Shown here: positions 6,161-7,133 of the stretch, one piece after another
How the letters are laid out: each line of letters starts with the position of its first letter
Position numbering within the stretch: position 1 is the first letter of the stretch
Assembly (NCBI GenBank): GCA_016187325.1
Contig: JACPJY010000080.1
Location: forward strand, 1-7,133
DNA from: Rhodospirillales bacterium
GTDB lineage: Bacteria > Pseudomonadota > Alphaproteobacteria > Rhodospirillales > Casp-alpha2
Direction of reading: 5' to 3'
Length of the DNA: 7,133 nucleotides
Notes under the pieces: generated by a model
Database searches by the model: none
What the model was told of the DNA's origin: nothing
What the model saw: only the letters and a program-made list of their open reading frames with translations
Program-made: the position numbers and the translations under genes

Positions 6161-7098
6161 GGGCCGCCGACCATCGCCACCAGTGGCAGGGTGACCGCCG
6201 CGACAACGGTGGTGGCGGCGACGACGCCCGCCATCAGCCGCGAATCGCCGCCCATCTGGGTGGATACCACGTAGGCGGTCGCCGACACCGGCATCGCCGC
6301 GAACAGTACCGCCGCCGAGCGCGTCACGCCGTCGACCCCGAACACCCAGCAGAGGACAACGACCGCCGCCGGCATTACGACCAGCTTGAGCAGCGCCGTA
6401 CCGGCGACGACGGTGCGGGCGTCGCGGGCGGCGGCGAGGTCGAGACCGGCACCGACCGCCATCAGGCCCATCGGCAGGGCAGCGCGGCCGACGATCTCCA
6501 GAATCGGGCCGACCACCGGCGGCACACCGATGCCGAGCAGATTGAGCGCTGCGCCGACCAGGCAGGCGACGATGATCGGATTCTTCAGCGCCGGCACCAC
6601 CGCCTCGCCCCAGCCGGGCGCCGTCGCGGTCGTTGCCGCCGGCCGCGCCCAGCGCAGGTGCGCGACGATGCCGAGGAAATTCACCAGCGGGATGACGGCG
6701 ACGATGGCGACGGCGGCCAGCGGCAGTCCGGCCTTGCCGTAGAGCGCCACCAGCACCGCGATGGCGACGTAAGTGTTTGGGCGGATGGCGCCTTGCAGCA
6801 CCGAGGCGAACTGGGCGCCGTCGAGGCCGCGGCCGGCCAGCTGGGGCCTGAGCCAAACCAGCACGCCGGCGACGAACAGAGTCGCCGCGGCCAGCGCGGC
6901 GGCCATCGGCAGCATGGCGAGGCCCTTGACGTCGGCGCCGCCGATGTTGACCACCAGCAGCGCCGGGAACAGGAAATAGAAAGTCAGCCGCTCGGCGCCT
7001 TCCCAGAAGGCGGCGCCGAACACGGCGCGCGCCTTCAGGAGATACCCGAGCGCGATCAGCGCGAACACCGGCGCCAGGCTGGAAAGCGCGCTCGCCAT
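6157..7098 (-). CDS. AEC-family (auxin efflux carrier/Mem_trans) permease
   Basis: A 313-aa integral membrane transporter, the usual length for bacterial AEC proteins, with about ten hydrophobic helices in two five-helix halves. The first half includes LAPVFALIALGYLLK (8-22) and ERLTFYFLFPALLVVNI (36-52). GAIRPNTYVAIAV (103-115) is the conserved helix-4 region, usually FQGAxRxNTY. A central loop (about 152-165, Ala/Thr/Pro-rich) leads to the second half, starting LKNPIIVACLVGAALN (171-186), then ALPMGLMAVGAGL (207-219) and MPVSATAYVVSTQMGGD (269-285), which is near-universal in the family. Family substrates include malonate, malate and other small carboxylates, and auxin in plants; the substrate here cannot be told. 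ATG 7098 follows immediately after the stop of an upstream gene, with AGGGAG inside that gene's end, suggesting an operon entering from the right. Its stop shares CTAG with the converging UPF0060 gene. Confidence 0.94.
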   Translation of the reverse strand: MASALSSLAPVFALIALGYLLKARAVFGAAFWEGAERLTFYFLFPALLVVNIGGADVKGLAMLPMAAALAAATLFVAGVLVWLRPQLAGRGLDGAQFASVLQGAIRPNTYVAIAVLVALYGKAGLPLAAVAIVAVIPLVNFLGIVAHLRWARPAATTATAPGWGEAVVPALKNPIIVACLVGAALNLLGIGVPPVVGPILEIVGRAALPMGLMAVGAGLDLAAARDARTVVAGTALLKLVVMPAAVVVLCWVFGVDGVTRSAAVLFAAMPVSATAYVVSTQMGGDSRLMAGVVAATTVVAAVTLPLVAMVGGP

Positions 7099-7133
7099 CT
7101 ACAGCGCGCCGAGCGCTCCCTGCAGGATGTAGG
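7099..7133 (-). CDS. 3' end of an unidentified minus-strand gene
   Basis: The minus strand reads YILQGALGAL followed by TAG (7099-7101), directly abutting the permease ATG. Only eleven codons are in the window, so the product cannot be named. Zero spacing with the next gene, high GC in wobble positions and an embedded AGGGAG ribosome-site candidate argue for a real upstream operon gene rather than chance. Confidence 0.45.
   Translation of the reverse strand, partial: YILQGALGAL

Noticed and set aside
5789..6856. Long minus-strand open frame overlapping the permease and the UPF0060 gene
   Set aside because: The product is almost all Arg, Gly, Ala and Pro with no recognisable motif; it is an off-frame shadow of the permease gene.

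Overview
The window is GC-rich, densely packed bacterial chromosome. The tightly spaced pyrB-pyrC-plsY cluster, the codon use and the protein sequences suggest an alphaproteobacterium. I infer this from gene content and did not confirm it by any search. No rRNA, tRNA, CRISPR array, transposase or integrase is visible.

Left half, minus strand, transcribed right to left. A candidate sigma70-type promoter (4798-4826) precedes pyrB (aspartate carbamoyltransferase). pyrB overlaps pyrC by one base. pyrC encodes a dihydroorotase-family protein that has lost its HxH metal motif, so it is probably a non-catalytic partner of PyrB. plsY (acyl-phosphate:glycerol-3-phosphate acyltransferase) follows four bases later. 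After plsY there are about 196 bases without a convincing gene, holding two short palindromes that look like operator candidates. Next comes an emrA-type periplasmic adaptor gene overlapping the start of a DHA2-type MFS exporter, which runs off the left edge. The two form a tripartite drug/toxicant efflux pair.

Right half. Divergent from pyrB, on the plus strand, is a PAPS-type sulfotransferase-family gene. Coupled to it through a GTGA stop/start overlap is a small UPF0060 (YnfA-like) membrane protein gene. The latter is broken by a 46-bp tandem duplication that shifts the frame. Convergent with it, on the minus strand, is an AEC-family (auxin efflux carrier/malonate-type) permease. The two converging genes share one CTAG tetranucleotide for both stop codons. 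The last 35 bases hold the 3' end of a further minus-strand gene that abuts the permease start.

The most unusual items are the UPF0060 duplication, whose two copies differ in a way that looks like two diverged alleles joined together, and the metal-site loss in PyrC. I found no clear new defence or mobile system. Most of the window is housekeeping and transport genes.
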